Source: Thalassotalea profundi
GTDB taxonomy: Bacteria > Pseudomonadota > Gammaproteobacteria > Enterobacterales > Alteromonadaceae
Direction of reading: 5' to 3'
Length of the DNA: 64,000 bases
Assembly: GCF_014653195.1 (NCBI RefSeq)
Contig: NZ_BNAH01000006.1
Span: forward strand, 1-64,000
In this document: positions 52,736 through 62,270 of the stretch, piece by piece
Layout of the letters: each line of letters begins with the position of its first letter
Position numbering within the stretch: the stretch's first letter is position 1
Translations under genes and position numbers: made by a program
The notes under the pieces: generated by a model
Database searches by the model: none
What the model saw: the letters and a program-made list of their open reading frames with translations, nothing else
What the model was told of the DNA's origin: nothing

Positions 52736-54889
52736 CTATTCATTTTGTAGATTTGCCAATATTTTTGCTTTCGCACTAATAAACTCGTCTTCAGTTAAAA
52801 AGCCTTTTGCTTTTAAGTTTGCTAATTTATTTAACGCTTCAATAAGTTGTGTATCAATATTACTACTATCAGTATTTTGCGTTTTTTTGTTTATTACCTT
52901 TGTTTCTTTATTCGATGGAACCGTTTGGATATTTTTTGTATTTTTATCTGAATCTAGTTTAACTTTATTGTTACTTTCGTGGTCTACATTAAGATATTCA
53001 GTACCCTCTACCTTCGCTGTTGACTCAGGTATATTCACTGTCGGTTTATTTACACTTGGTTGAGTTTTTACTATTTTGGGTTGTACTATTTCAACAATAC
53101 GTTTTCCTGTTTTATCAGGGGATAATTGAGCTGAAATGAACCAGCACCACTCTTTGATTTCATCTGTAATTTGGCCAAATTTAGCTTTAGTTAATCGTTG
53201 ATTACCTTCGCGAAAATATAAGAATACGCTATAAACCGTCCCTTTATCATCAGTAAGGTTCACTGCTAATTTTCGTGTTCTGTCGTCTACCATTTTGATG
53301 CGTTTTTCATCAATAAACTTGTTTTCAAGCATTTGTTCAAGTTGTTCATTAAAACCAGAAACATCAGCCTCTATTGACAATAATACCTCATCATTGAGTA
53401 ATACATCGCTACGAACAATACTACTAACATCAAGAGTTAACGCCGCATCTTGTTGATGGCGATGAAATAGTGAAAGTTGCTTATTATCAGCCGATAATTC
53501 AAATCGAGCATAATTTCTATGTAAAAGGCTTTTCACTGTTTGTTGGCTTTTTTTACTTTTAGCAAACCAAGCTATTATTATTCCAAAAACTACAACGACC
53601 CAAAAAATATAGCTGCTAATAGAGCTGTCATTGGCTTGATTTTCAGGTTCATTAAACAAGTATTCATCAGCCGTTGTCTCGCCTTTAGGGGTATTATTTA
53701 CAAGCTGTTGAATTACATGGTGAGCCCTTGAAAAAATGAGTAATTCATCATTCTCGTCGGTGAGTATTGAGATCTGATCATTTGGTGCTAAGTCATTTCC
53801 TGAAAATACATTTATCACGGATTTTTGAAATGGAGGCGAAGTATCAATTGATTGTAATTGCCAATAACCATCATTTTGACTCATAAACAGCACTTTATTT
53901 CTTGAGGCTTTAAATTCTCGACCTCGATAGAAAACTAAAGAGTCTTCTGCTAATTGAGACGCTCCTCTAAGCAAAGTGTGTTCCGGCTCAGTGTTGCTTA
54001 AAATATCTCCATAATTTACTAAGCTTAATAACACTTGTTGGTTAAATCTATGCGCTAAAATTAGTTGCTGATCATTGTTTTTTTGCCAAACAAACTGCAT
54101 AAGTTGCTGTATACCAATGATCAACAATTCATCCGGAACATCAGCTTGATTAATAAACGGATTGTTGTTAGGAGTGGTGTAACTACGTAAACCAAATTTC
54201 TCTGGATTAATGCGTAATATCGCTCCTGAATACAAAGGGCTCTCTCTTAACGTTTCATCATAAGCTAATGCAATATACATATGCGAAAAGTTATCATGCC
54301 AAGACTTTATATAAGGATTGAATCGCATTTCAATTACTGAGTTTTCAGGGCTATTGATACCAATACGTAAAATTTCTCTTTGGCTATCGGGATCTACTTT
54401 AAGAGAATTAGCTTCATTTAATTTCCATTCAACGATAACCGCTTCATAAGGAAAACTGTGCTCTAAGTTTTTATCTTTAATTCTTAACGTGCGAATGCTT
54501 TGGTCGGCCAATTCAACGTGCGCAGTATAAAAGGTGTTATAACCTTTTTGTTGATTAAAGGAGAAATTAGGGTGTAATACAACAGCGCTTAGTTTGACAA
54601 ATTCTAGGTAATAATTGGGGATGTTCAATATTGGCGTTTTCACTACCTTTTGATCATCAATTAAGTGAAACTTCCCTGTGGTATTAGCGATATAATATTG
54701 TTGATTGTTTTTAGGGTTAACACTGGGTTTATGCCAAAAAACATCCTCCTTATAGGTATCTCCTAAATCGATTAATGCCGTTAAATTAATATTATTAGCT
54801 ACTGCTTGCGGTAAATATAGAGCAAATAACAATAAGCTAAACATGTAACTTAGAAAGTCTTGTGATGATTTATTATTTTTTATTATCAA
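52736..54889 (-). CDS. Membrane beta-propeller protein with C-terminal SHOCT domain
   Basis: A 717-residue protein of unusual layout. A signal segment (about 15-31) is followed by an exported beta-propeller like that of soluble PQQ/glucose-sorbosone dehydrogenases (about 35-400; KFHLIDDQ, VVLHPNFSFNQQKGYNTFYTAHVEL). A membrane helix lies at about 425-441 (YIFWVVVVFGIIIAWF), then a cytoplasmic part, a low-complexity Lys/Asn/Thr linker (about 610-685) and a SHOCT motif at the end (EALNKLANLKAKGFLTEDEF). Catalytic propeller residues cannot be confirmed by eye. SHOCT motifs often mediate oligomerisation. Function unknown. Confidence 0.65.
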   Translation of the reverse strand: MIIKNNKSSQDFLSYMFSLLLFALYLPQAVANNINLTALIDLGDTYKEDVFWHKPSVNPKNNQQYYIANTTGKFHLIDDQKVVKTPILNIPNYYLEFVKLSAVVLHPNFSFNQQKGYNTFYTAHVELADQSIRTLRIKDKNLEHSFPYEAVIVEWKLNEANSLKVDPDSQREILRIGINSPENSVIEMRFNPYIKSWHDNFSHMYIALAYDETLRESPLYSGAILRINPEKFGLRSYTTPNNNPFINQADVPDELLIIGIQQLMQFVWQKNNDQQLILAHRFNQQVLLSLVNYGDILSNTEPEHTLLRGASQLAEDSLVFYRGREFKASRNKVLFMSQNDGYWQLQSIDTSPPFQKSVINVFSGNDLAPNDQISILTDENDELLIFSRAHHVIQQLVNNTPKGETTADEYLFNEPENQANDSSISSYIFWVVVVFGIIIAWFAKSKKSQQTVKSLLHRNYARFELSADNKQLSLFHRHQQDAALTLDVSSIVRSDVLLNDEVLLSIEADVSGFNEQLEQMLENKFIDEKRIKMVDDRTRKLAVNLTDDKGTVYSVFLYFREGNQRLTKAKFGQITDEIKEWCWFISAQLSPDKTGKRIVEIVQPKIVKTQPSVNKPTVNIPESTAKVEGTEYLNVDHESNNKVKLDSDKNTKNIQTVPSNKETKVINKKTQNTDSSNIDTQLIEALNKLANLKAKGFLTEDEFISAKAKILANLQNE

Positions 54890-54923
54890 CCGATTAAGTC
54901 CCTTTTTTAAGTTATAAATCGCT

Positions 54924-55574
54924 TTATTTCTTTTGTAGTAAGACCTGTTTAGCCTCTAAAAACTGTGATTTTTCTTCATTATTAAGGTAGCTCAATTTTC
55001 CGTCAACTATTATTTCATCGCCAAGTTTAGCATGTTCTTTGATATAAGCAGCTTGAGTACCCCATATATGTAAAGGACGAGAAACTTCTAGGCTTCTAAG
55101 CTCATTAGTTACTGGTGAAAAGGCATAATAATTGATTGTTAACGTTAATTCCGCTAATTGCTTATTAGACTCGGTTGTAACCAAACGAATTTCACTGCTA
55201 ATTGCGCCGCTACATTGCAACTGGTTTATCGAATGTGTATAGCCTTTAGGATAAGTATGCGCATACGTCGCATGAATTATTTCGCGTTTGGATTTTTTAC
55301 TATTAACTAAATGTCCTTGGATAAAAACAATATCTCCTTTTTGAGCATGCAATAATGAACGCTCTACAACGTCACCAATCATTTTTACTGTATGATAACT
55401 CGTCCATTGTTTCATCTGATTACTTGCTTTATCAAGCCATTGGCTATGCGTGGCGACAACAAACTCAGCAACAGCAATTACCGGGTTAGCTTGATAACGA
55501 ATTTCTGGTTTCGTTACTAAATTTCCCAGTAAAGTGATTGTGCATAAATGATTTTGAGGAATTGTTTTATTCAT
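54924..55574 (-). CDS. SSB-like protein with two OB folds
   Basis: A 216-residue protein. The first half (about 8-112) reads as an SSB-type OB fold: CTITLLGNLVTKPEIRYQANPVIAVAEFVVATHSQW, HTVKMIGDVVERSLLHAQKGDIVFIQGHL. The second half (about 118-214) repeats the pattern more weakly: QCSGAISSEIRLVTTESNKQLAELTLTINYY, HIWGTQAAYIKEHAKLGDEIIVDGKLSYL. The acidic SSB C-terminal tip is absent; the protein ends in Lys (VLLQKK). Probably a divergent single-strand nucleic-acid-binding paralogue. It lies 34 bp upstream of the propeller/SHOCT gene on the same strand. Confidence 0.7.
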   Translation of the reverse strand: MNKTIPQNHLCTITLLGNLVTKPEIRYQANPVIAVAEFVVATHSQWLDKASNQMKQWTSYHTVKMIGDVVERSLLHAQKGDIVFIQGHLVNSKKSKREIIHATYAHTYPKGYTHSINQLQCSGAISSEIRLVTTESNKQLAELTLTINYYAFSPVTNELRSLEVSRPLHIWGTQAAYIKEHAKLGDEIIVDGKLSYLNNEEKSQFLEAKQVLLQKK

Positions 55575-56089
55575 AACTTAGTTAAATAGACAATAAGGTG
55601 ACTAATTTAAAAGATGCACGCTAGGTAAACAAGTAGTTATTTAATAAACTCTTGAGGCTTTAGTTGTAATCGCTCATACCTGATCAGATAGAGAATTAAG
55701 CGTAAGCAAAGAATTGTCAGGTTTTTATACACATTATAATACTTGCCAATGTAAACAGACGAACATGGTTTCTCATTGTTTTAAATATGTAGGTGAGGTT
55801 ATATTTTGTGTACTATCAAAATCGAATAAAACTCTGTCTTACTCTAGTTCTATACTGAAACACCTATAAACTACAATCATCTTAATAAAGGACATGTAAA
55901 TCATTGAGTTGGCAATATGATTAGTGTCAGATATTTTTACATTCTTTAAGCATGCCAGTAATCATTATATTTTAAGTCCTTGGAATTAAATGGATTTTTA
56001 ATTTGGCATTTTTTTTGTATATTTGTTCGGTAATTAATTTAACTACTCTTTCTACTAGAGGGTTGGAAAGAGAATAAAAGGGTCATTAA
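55575..56089. other. Intergenic region before the second PEP-CTERM gene
   Basis: These 515 bases hold no convincing gene. They are AT-rich and contain promoter-like stretches for the divergent SSB-like gene near 55600-55740. A sigma-54-like element for the PEP-CTERM gene is listed separately. Nothing else stands out. Confidence 0.5.
56003..56020 (+). promoter_or_regulatory. Sigma-54-like promoter of the PEP-CTERM gene
   Basis: TTGGCAT (56003-56009) and TTGTAT (56015-56020) match the -24/-12 layout of RpoN promoters. The GG at 56005-56006 is followed by exactly ten bases and then GT in place of the usual GC. PEP-CTERM genes are RpoN-dependent under the PrsK/PrsR system in some bacteria, which supports the reading. 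The start codon is about 70 bp downstream. Confidence 0.5.
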
Positions 56090-56683
56090 ATGAAATTTAA
56101 AATTATAAAATCTGTTTTTGCCAGTTTAATTCTATCAATTAGTTGTTTATCTCAATTTGCGTATGCCGGTTTAATAACTTCAGATGATGTATATAACGAT
56201 GGCTCTTTAGAGTGGTTACATTTTAATTTTACGGTTGGTTTGTCATCTACAGCCTCATTAAATACATATGAAGATGAAGGATTTAGATTTGCAACAGCTG
56301 ATGAAGCAACCACCCTAGTCAATGACTGGTTTGGATTGAACTTGGATGCAGGAAATACAAATGTGAGTAGTCCTGCTTTTTCTGATTTAATAGACAGTTG
56401 GAATGAAGAGTTCACAATAAATTACACAACAGTTGGCAGTTACGGCTTAGTGGCAAATTATGGATTATTTGGCGCAAGACGCGACAACAATTTCATATTT
56501 AGTAATTATTATCCTGCAGTTTATGGTGCTGGTGGGGATGTTTCTCCTATTGGAGCATCATATATGTTAGTGAGGGATGTTAACAAAGATGTTAATGTAA
56601 ATGTGCCAGAGCCTTCAACACTTGCTATTTTTGCATTAGGAATAATTGGATTAGCGTCACGTAGGTTTAAACAACAATCTTAA
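56090..56683 (+). CDS. PEP-CTERM sorted exported protein (second)
   Basis: A 197-residue exported protein with a signal peptide (1-26, ending FAYAG). The middle domain has a DEGFRFATADEATTLVNDWFG segment recalling a family of PEP-CTERM proteins of unknown role. The C-terminal sorting signal is VPEP, a hydrophobic helix (STLAIFALGIIGLAS) and the basic end RRFKQQS. Processing requires an exosortase not encoded here. It is monocistronic, with a terminator-like hairpin downstream and a sigma-54-like promoter upstream. Confidence 0.9.
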   Translation: MKFKIIKSVFASLILSISCLSQFAYAGLITSDDVYNDGSLEWLHFNFTVGLSSTASLNTYEDEGFRFATADEATTLVNDWFGLNLDAGNTNVSSPAFSDLIDSWNEEFTINYTTVGSYGLVANYGLFGARRDNNFIFSNYYPAVYGAGGDVSPIGASYMLVRDVNKDVNVNVPEPSTLAIFALGIIGLASRRFKQQS

Positions 56684-56707
56684 GTTAATGCCTTGAACTA
56701 AAGCTAA

Positions 56708-56739
56708 AAAACATCAATTGTTATGATTGGTGTTTTTTT
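56708..56739 (+). terminator. Terminator of the second PEP-CTERM gene
   Basis: AAACATCAAT (56708-56717) pairs with ATTGGTGTTT (56725-56734) with one G-U pair, and a T-run continues to 56739. Confidence 0.75.
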
Positions 56740-56772
56740 GTTTCTAGCGATGAGTTTATATTTTTAACATCG

Positions 56773-57156
56773 CTACTTTTGATATATCTCTAACGGCAAA
56801 CCATCAGGATCTGAAAAAAAGGTATAAGCTTTTTGGGTATATTCATCAATCCGAATAGGTTCAACGTCTACCCCTTGAGTTATTAAGTAGGCGACGGTTT
56901 CTTCAACTGAGTCAACCACAAAGGCTAAATGCCTTAGGCCGCAAGCTTCTGGATAACTCAGGCGAGCGGGAGGACGGGTAAAAGAAAACAATTCAATTTG
57001 ACTACCGTCTGGCAAGGCTAAGTCTAACTTATAAGAATTACGCTGTTCGCGATAATGCTCAGCTACTACCTTAAGCTGCAATATATTTAGATAAAAATGT
57101 TTAGATTTTTGATAATCGGAACATATTATTGCGGCATGGTGAAGTCCTTTTAGCAT
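56773..57156 (-). CDS. gloA2: GloA2/YaeR-type VOC protein
   Basis: A 127-residue single-domain glyoxalase-like protein of the SMU1112c/YaeR group: LKGLHHAAIICSDYQKSKHFYLNILQLKVV, RNSYKLDLALPDGSQIELFSF, LRHLAFVVDSVEETVAYL and the ending DPDGLPLEIYQK. Metal ligands are His (LHHAA), Glu (IELF), His (RHLAF) and Glu (LEIY). It overlaps the end of hemY by 7 bp, so it is cotranscribed with the haem genes; its substrate is unknown. Confidence 0.9.
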   Translation of the reverse strand: MLKGLHHAAIICSDYQKSKHFYLNILQLKVVAEHYREQRNSYKLDLALPDGSQIELFSFTRPPARLSYPEACGLRHLAFVVDSVEETVAYLITQGVDVEPIRIDEYTQKAYTFFSDPDGLPLEIYQK

Positions 57157-58355
57157 GCAGACTCATTATATTTAACAAGTTTATTCAGTACTTGAATCGC
57201 TTTTTCTAACTGACCTTTTTGTTCTAGCACCTTGGCAAAAGATTGTAAATCTACATTGTCATATTGATTACCTTCTAGATTCACTAATGAATTGAACGCC
57301 TTTTCAGCACGATCCCAATCTTGATCAGCAATAGCTAAGTGCGCCAAACAACTTAACCATTTCGCATTTGACGGTTCATGATGTAGGTGTTTTTGAACTG
57401 CTTGCATCAATTCATTAGTGGCAGAAAGTGGTAATAATCGTATCTGCTTAAGCAAATAGTGATTAGCTCCTTTTTTAATCACCGGTAATAAAATTTTAGT
57501 CAGAGGTTCATTAATTTTATGCTGGGCTAAAATTTGACAATATGCCAATAAAACGGCTTCGCGTTGTTTAATTTTTCTCGGAAGCGCCTCCCAATATTCA
57601 TGTAATGCATGATTACTTTTTTGCTCAATTTGCTGATTGAACATGCCAGTAAATGCCTGAGCTTCCCATAATTGAACTTTACTTTGTTCAAGGGTTTTAC
57701 TCTTGCGTGCAGCGGCTAATTGCTTAACTACATACTCAAAGCGCTGTTCAATTAAACTCAGATTAATATCAAGCGCAAGTAAGCGATCATCATGACCAAT
57801 ATGTTTATGATGTTCGTCAATTAACTCGCGCGCTTTATTATATTCTTTATAGTTGATTAATAGTTTTACCGTTACTAAAACGGTTTCTAACCCCAATTCT
57901 TTGGTGCTAATTTCTTGCTCATTAAGCAAAGCAAGATAATGTTTACTGTTCGTAGCTAAACCTTGCTTATTTGCAGCACTAGCGGCTAATAAATAACATA
58001 ACTGAGCTTGTTGCGAAGGCTCTGCACATTTACTTAACAAATGCTCTGCTTGTTGATTATCTTCTAAAATATAACAAGCTATACCTTTATTAAAGTCTCT
58101 TATGGCCCTACGGCGACTTGCAAAAGCGATTTTATTCCATGTGCCAAACGTTAACTTTAAGCCTCCTCGAAATACTTTTATTGAAAGCATTAAACCAATA
58201 AAAATTAGCACTAACATGATAATGGCAGTAACCACGGTAGACTCTACCGTCAGGTCACCCATAGCAATTAAAATATAACCTTTTTCGTTAATGAGTAATG
58301 GGCTAATGGCTACCGCTGCAAAGAATAATAAGATTAAAACAACAATTTTTTTCAT
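57150..58355 (-). CDS. hemY: HemY haem-biosynthesis-associated TPR protein
   Basis: A 401-residue inner-membrane protein of the gammaproteobacterial HemY family (unrelated to protoporphyrinogen oxidase). Two N-terminal helices (about 4-22, 40-60) are followed by the HemY_N core (RAIRDFNKGIACYILEDNQQAEHLLSKCA) and TPR-like helical repeats to the end (DWDRAEKAFNSLVN, KGQLEKAIQVLNKLVKY). It starts within the last codons of hemX (TAATG overlap). Its exact role in haem synthesis is unsettled. Confidence 0.92.
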   Translation of the reverse strand: MKKIVVLILLFFAAVAISPLLINEKGYILIAMGDLTVESTVVTAIIMLVLIFIGLMLSIKVFRGGLKLTFGTWNKIAFASRRRAIRDFNKGIACYILEDNQQAEHLLSKCAEPSQQAQLCYLLAASAANKQGLATNSKHYLALLNEQEISTKELGLETVLVTVKLLINYKEYNKARELIDEHHKHIGHDDRLLALDINLSLIEQRFEYVVKQLAAARKSKTLEQSKVQLWEAQAFTGMFNQQIEQKSNHALHEYWEALPRKIKQREAVLLAYCQILAQHKINEPLTKILLPVIKKGANHYLLKQIRLLPLSATNELMQAVQKHLHHEPSNAKWLSCLAHLAIADQDWDRAEKAFNSLVNLEGNQYDNVDLQSFAKVLEQKGQLEKAIQVLNKLVKYNESAC

Positions 58356-59776
58356 TAGTTGTTCTCACTCTTGTTAATTATTTCATTATCATCATCAATT
58401 ATCGTGTTATTGATAGCTGAATCATTAGCGGTGTTTTCTGCCTGAGTATCATTAACAGCGCTTTCTAAATCCTCTGTTACATTAGGAAGTTCTGTTAAGG
58501 GTTTTTCCGCCAGCAATGTGCGAATTTCACTTAAAGCAGATAGGCTATTAGGATAATCTGCATCTATAGCTTGTGCTTTAAGCTCTTGAATAGACTGCTC
58601 AAAATGTTGAGAATTTAATTGGCTCATATCAAAATATTCATTAACCCAGGCCGATACATCCGTTAACGTTTGTTGAAATACTTGAGTTTGACGTTTAGTT
58701 ACAGCCCATTGTGCTACTTGCAATTTAAGCATGATATTTTCACGTAAATTTTGTTGGTACTGCGGTGACATTAAGGGCTCTACATTGCCTTCTCTACGAC
58801 TTACCGTAATAAAGTCTGCTAAAAATTTACGCCAGGTTTTGGCTAAGTTTTCTTGCCAATCTGAAGTGTTTTCAGAAAGTATTAAGCTTTCTTCTTTATC
58901 TGAACTCTCTGGTATTTTTACCATAGCTAAAGGCAATTTATTAACTTGTTGGCCTAATGCATTTAACGAAAGTAATATGCTTTCATTATCAATAACGGGT
59001 AATAGCTGTAGCGTTTCAATGTCGTTTCTTATTGCCTGACGAATAACAATATATTGTGGATCATTTAATTCTTTTAAGCGGCTGTCAGCATCTTTTAATA
59101 AATTAATCGCCGTGCTTGTATTTTTTTCTAACCATAACGTACGACTGGCAATTCTTAGTAAATATTGAGCTTCGTGCACAAGCCAATCAGACGATTTATT
59201 TTGCTGTAGACGACCTAACTGCTGTTCTAACTGTTTTATTCGGGCATTACTATGAGCAACTTTTTGATCCATCTGTGTCACTTGTTGATGAATTTCATTA
59301 TTAACTTGAGTCGACAAAGTATTCGCTTGTTGCTCAAATAATTGAGTAACTTGCTTTTGTATTTTCGATTGTTGAACTACAAGCTGTTGTTGAAAATTTT
59401 GGTGCTCTGCGGTCAATTCCTTGCTATGCATGAAATGCATTGCGGTGAAACCGCCAGCAACAGCAAGAGAAATAAGTAAAGATAAAACAGCTATTTTTGA
59501 AATGGGGACTTTTGATGAAGCAACAATTGGCTGTTTGGTATTTACAGAAGACGTTCTAGATTTACTTGGTTGTGCATTTTTCGCAGATAAATCATCAGAC
59601 TGTGCGCTTTTTTCAGTGTTTGTATTAGACGAGTTTTGAGTTGGTGAAGTTAAAGAAATACTGGCAGATAAACCAGCTTCACTACCTTTTTTGGTATTAT
59701 CAGCACTTTGAGAAGTACTTTGCGATACTTTTTTATCTGATGACGAAGTAGAGTCAGGTGTTTTTTTGTCAGTCAT
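58355..59776 (-). CDS. hemX: HemX membrane protein
   Basis: A 473-residue protein of the enteric-type HemX family. A Ser/Thr/Asn-rich cytoplasmic N-terminus (about 1-92) is followed by one membrane helix (about 94-112, ISKIAVLSLLISLAVAGGF), a coiled coil (about 125-195) and a helical C-terminal domain (LVHEAQYLLRIASRTLWLEKNTSTAINLLKDADSRL), ending in an acidic Asn-rich tail. It is the third gene of hemCDXY, overlapping hemD by 8 bp. It is often annotated as uroporphyrinogen methyltransferase, but no methyltransferase motif is seen. Confidence 0.92.
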   Translation of the reverse strand: MTDKKTPDSTSSSDKKVSQSTSQSADNTKKGSEAGLSASISLTSPTQNSSNTNTEKSAQSDDLSAKNAQPSKSRTSSVNTKQPIVASSKVPISKIAVLSLLISLAVAGGFTAMHFMHSKELTAEHQNFQQQLVVQQSKIQKQVTQLFEQQANTLSTQVNNEIHQQVTQMDQKVAHSNARIKQLEQQLGRLQQNKSSDWLVHEAQYLLRIASRTLWLEKNTSTAINLLKDADSRLKELNDPQYIVIRQAIRNDIETLQLLPVIDNESILLSLNALGQQVNKLPLAMVKIPESSDKEESLILSENTSDWQENLAKTWRKFLADFITVSRREGNVEPLMSPQYQQNLRENIMLKLQVAQWAVTKRQTQVFQQTLTDVSAWVNEYFDMSQLNSQHFEQSIQELKAQAIDADYPNSLSALSEIRTLLAEKPLTELPNVTEDLESAVNDTQAENTANDSAINNTIIDDDNEIINKSENN

Positions 59777-60539
59777 AAGTTAATTCCGTATTCAACAAAG
59801 TAGTTATTATGGCTTGGTTTGTAGCCCCATGAGTATTTATTACATTTCTCAATCCAAGTGCCGTTGCACAAACGGCAACTCTCTCACTAATTACAAACCA
59901 AAAACAATGATTTTTCCAATAGTCGTCGGAAATATCGATTATTTGCACAAGATGATTTAAAAAAGCGTTACTAGTAACGACAATACAGTTTATTTGTGAT
60001 TGACGCCATTGTTGAGCTTGATCAGCTGCAAATTCTAGCCAAACTTTTTCATATACCGATAAAAAGTTTACTTTAGCGCCCTTTTTTTCAAGATTTTGAG
60101 CCAAATACTCTCTACCATCTTCGCCACGTACGATAGTCACTCGACAATGACTCAGCGAAGGTTGTTCCAATATGGGTAACGCTAACATTCCTTCGCTATC
60201 AAAGCTATTTGGACACAAACTTTCAATATTGTAACGCTTTAACGCTTCTTGAGTACTAGAGCCAACTGCAATGATAGCTTCTATATCACTTAATGACTGC
60301 CATTGGTTAATACTAAAATGCTGTTGTGCAAATTCAACAGCCGCAATGCTAACAAAAACAAGAATCGTTGGCTTATGCTCAATTAAGTGGTGACGTATTA
60401 TTGCCTCGTTAGCATTCGAGTTATATGTCATTATGGGGTGACATAATGGCTTAAACCCAGCTAAAATTAACTGCTGCGCAAGTTTTTCACCCTGAGCTTT
60501 AGGCCTAGGCACTAAAATCGTATTAATTTTTTGATTCAT
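59769..60539 (-). CDS. hemD: Uroporphyrinogen-III synthase
   Basis: A 256-residue two-lobed enzyme that cyclises hydroxymethylbilane to uroporphyrinogen III. Family features: [30 protein letters not shown] at the start, [47 protein letters not shown], and [14 protein letters not shown]. Sequence conservation in this family is low but order and context (after hemC with a 17-bp overlap) make the call firm. Confidence 0.94.
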   Translation of the reverse strand: MNQKINTILVPRPKAQGEKLAQQLILAGFKPLCHPIMTYNSNANEAIIRHHLIEHKPTILVFVSIAAVEFAQQHFSINQWQSLSDIEAIIAVGSSTQEALKRYNIESLCPNSFDSEGMLALPILEQPSLSHCRVTIVRGEDGREYLAQNLEKKGAKVNFLSVYEKVWLEFAADQAQQWRQSQINCIVVTSNAFLNHLVQIIDISDDYWKNHCFWFVISERVAVCATALGLRNVINTHGATNQAIITTLLNTELTYD

Positions 60540-61458
60540 AAACGCTTTTAAGAATTTTATCAGCTCCTTGTGCTAATAAATTTTCTGCAAGTTGTAAACC
60601 TAATGACTCTGCTTGCTCAACATCTCCAGACACTTCACTTTGCAAAATTTCACTACCATCGACGGCACCAACTAATCCGCGTAATTTCAACGTTTGATTA
60701 TTAATTTCGGCATAGCTTCCAATGGGGACTTGGCAGCCGCCTTCCAGTGCTCTATTCATTGCACGTTCAGCAAGTACGCGTATTCGTGTTGTAGTACACT
60801 CTAGTGGTGCCAATAATGTTTTAATTGTTTCATCGTTAGTTCGGCATTCAATACCAACAGCCCCTTGACCATTAGCAGGTAACATAGTTTCTGGATCAAT
60901 AAACTCACGAATTCGTTCTGGCATTGCTAACCGAATCAAACCTGCAGCAGCTAAAATAATGGCATCGTAATCTCCATTATCTAACTTTGCTAATCGTGTA
61001 TTAACATTACCGCGTAAATCTCTAATATCAAGATCAGGCCGTAATGCCTTTATTTGGCACTGACGGCGTAAACTTGATGTTCCAACAATGGCACCTTTAG
61101 GAAGCTCAGCTAAACAATTAATATGATTAGATACAAATGCATCACGAGGATCTTCACGGGGGCATATCACTTCAAGACCTAAGCCTTCTGGAAATTCTAC
61201 AGGTACATCTTTCATCGAATGAACAGCAATATCAGCACGACCTTCTAACATTGCGACTTCAAGTTCTTTAACAAATAAGCCTTTTCCACCTACTTTTGCT
61301 AAAGGAGTATCAAGTATAATATCACCTTTAGTAGTCATAGGAATTAATTCAACTTCTACGTCATTATGAAAGTGTTCAAGTTGTGCCTTTACATATTCGG
61401 CTTGCCATAGTGCCAACGCACTTTTACGCGTAGCAATGCGAACAAGTTTAGTGGTCAT
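60523..61458 (-). CDS. hemC: Hydroxymethylbilane synthase
   Basis: A 311-residue enzyme that condenses four porphobilinogens into hydroxymethylbilane. The dipyrromethane cofactor attaches to Cys242 (EGGCQVPIG). Other hallmarks: [55 protein letters not shown] and [13 protein letters not shown]. It follows cyaY by 17 bp and leads into hemD, hemX and hemY. In E. coli cyaA separates these two groups; here it does not. Confidence 0.97.
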   Translation of the reverse strand: MTTKLVRIATRKSALALWQAEYVKAQLEHFHNDVEVELIPMTTKGDIILDTPLAKVGGKGLFVKELEVAMLEGRADIAVHSMKDVPVEFPEGLGLEVICPREDPRDAFVSNHINCLAELPKGAIVGTSSLRRQCQIKALRPDLDIRDLRGNVNTRLAKLDNGDYDAIILAAAGLIRLAMPERIREFIDPETMLPANGQGAVGIECRTNDETIKTLLAPLECTTTRIRVLAERAMNRALEGGCQVPIGSYAEINNQTLKLRGLVGAVDGSEILQSEVSGDVEQAESLGLQLAENLLAQGADKILKSVYESKN

Positions 61459-61475
61459 ATTATTTCCTAAAGTTA

Positions 61476-61796
61476 TTAATTTGCTGTTACTGTTATATCG
61501 GCGTCGGCTTGAAGAGAGATGGCCTTAGAGATAAATTGCCAAAATTCGCCACCGCCTCTTTTATCAATCCAATTGTCATCTTCAAGATGGAAATGATGAC
61601 CATTAAATTTTGTCGCCACCCAAATCTCATGTAATGGGGCTTGCTTATTAATGATAATTTTACTGCCGTTTTTAAAGGTAAGTGTAAGCATGCCACTAAC
61701 ACCTTCATAATCAATATCTACACCGCAATTTTCTATTGCCTCTTCAAGCGTTAAAAGAAGCTCATCGGCAATAAAATTGTACTGGCTGTCGTTCAT
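61476..61796 (-). CDS. cyaY: Frataxin homologue CyaY
   Basis: A 106-residue iron-binding frataxin fold that modulates the IscS/IscU iron-sulfur machinery. An acidic first helix ([18 protein letters not shown]) is followed by the beta sheet ([35 protein letters not shown]) and a final helix. It heads the minus-strand haem operon, putting iron handling and porphyrin synthesis on one transcript. It is divergent from lptM with a 288-bp gap in which nothing but AT-rich promoter-like sequence is seen. Confidence 0.94.
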   Translation of the reverse strand: MNDSQYNFIADELLLTLEEAIENCGVDIDYEGVSGMLTLTFKNGSKIIINKQAPLHEIWVATKFNGHHFHLEDDNWIDKRGGGEFWQFISKAISLQADADITVTAN

Positions 61797-62084
61797 AATA
61801 TCGTCCTTTGTAAAAACGTAATTGAAACCTTGTTGATCTGCTAGTTTATCGTTCTGTTATCATTGATAGTGATTCATTTAAGTGTTTTTTATACGATTTA
61901 GTTATGATAAATATATATAAATTGCGCACCACATTGTACTATTTTGCTTTTATTAGCGAAAAATCAACTTATCAGTATTCATAAAATGAAAGATTAACAC
62001 GTTAGAGGCTTTTCTTTCACTGGTAACTTATGGTCATCGCATTATAAAACGTCTATCATGGGAAAAAAATCGAATTGATCAAAA

Positions 62085-62270
62085 ATGCGTAAACTAAATT
62101 CATTAAATCTAGGTTGCCTATTGGCATTAGTACTATTATCCGGTTGTGGAATGCCAGGGCCTTTATATCAAACACCCGAGAAAGTGCCGGAACCTGCACC
62201 GAAAGAAAAAATAAAGAAAGCATCTTCAAGCGATCATATGGCTAGCCCAACAGATCAGGATAATACATAG
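62085..62270 (+). CDS. lptM: LptM (YifL)-type small lipoprotein
   Basis: A 61-residue lipoprotein: signal peptide with lipobox LLSGC (Cys21), then GMPGPLYQTPEK, the conserved LptM motif, and a Lys/Pro/Ser-rich tail. LptM assists LptD disulfide maturation in the lipopolysaccharide translocon. It lies immediately before lysA and dapF, as in E. coli (yifL-dapF), and its stop overlaps the lysA GTG. Confidence 0.93.
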   Translation: MRKLNSLNLGCLLALVLLSGCGMPGPLYQTPEKVPEPAPKEKIKKASSSDHMASPTDQDNT

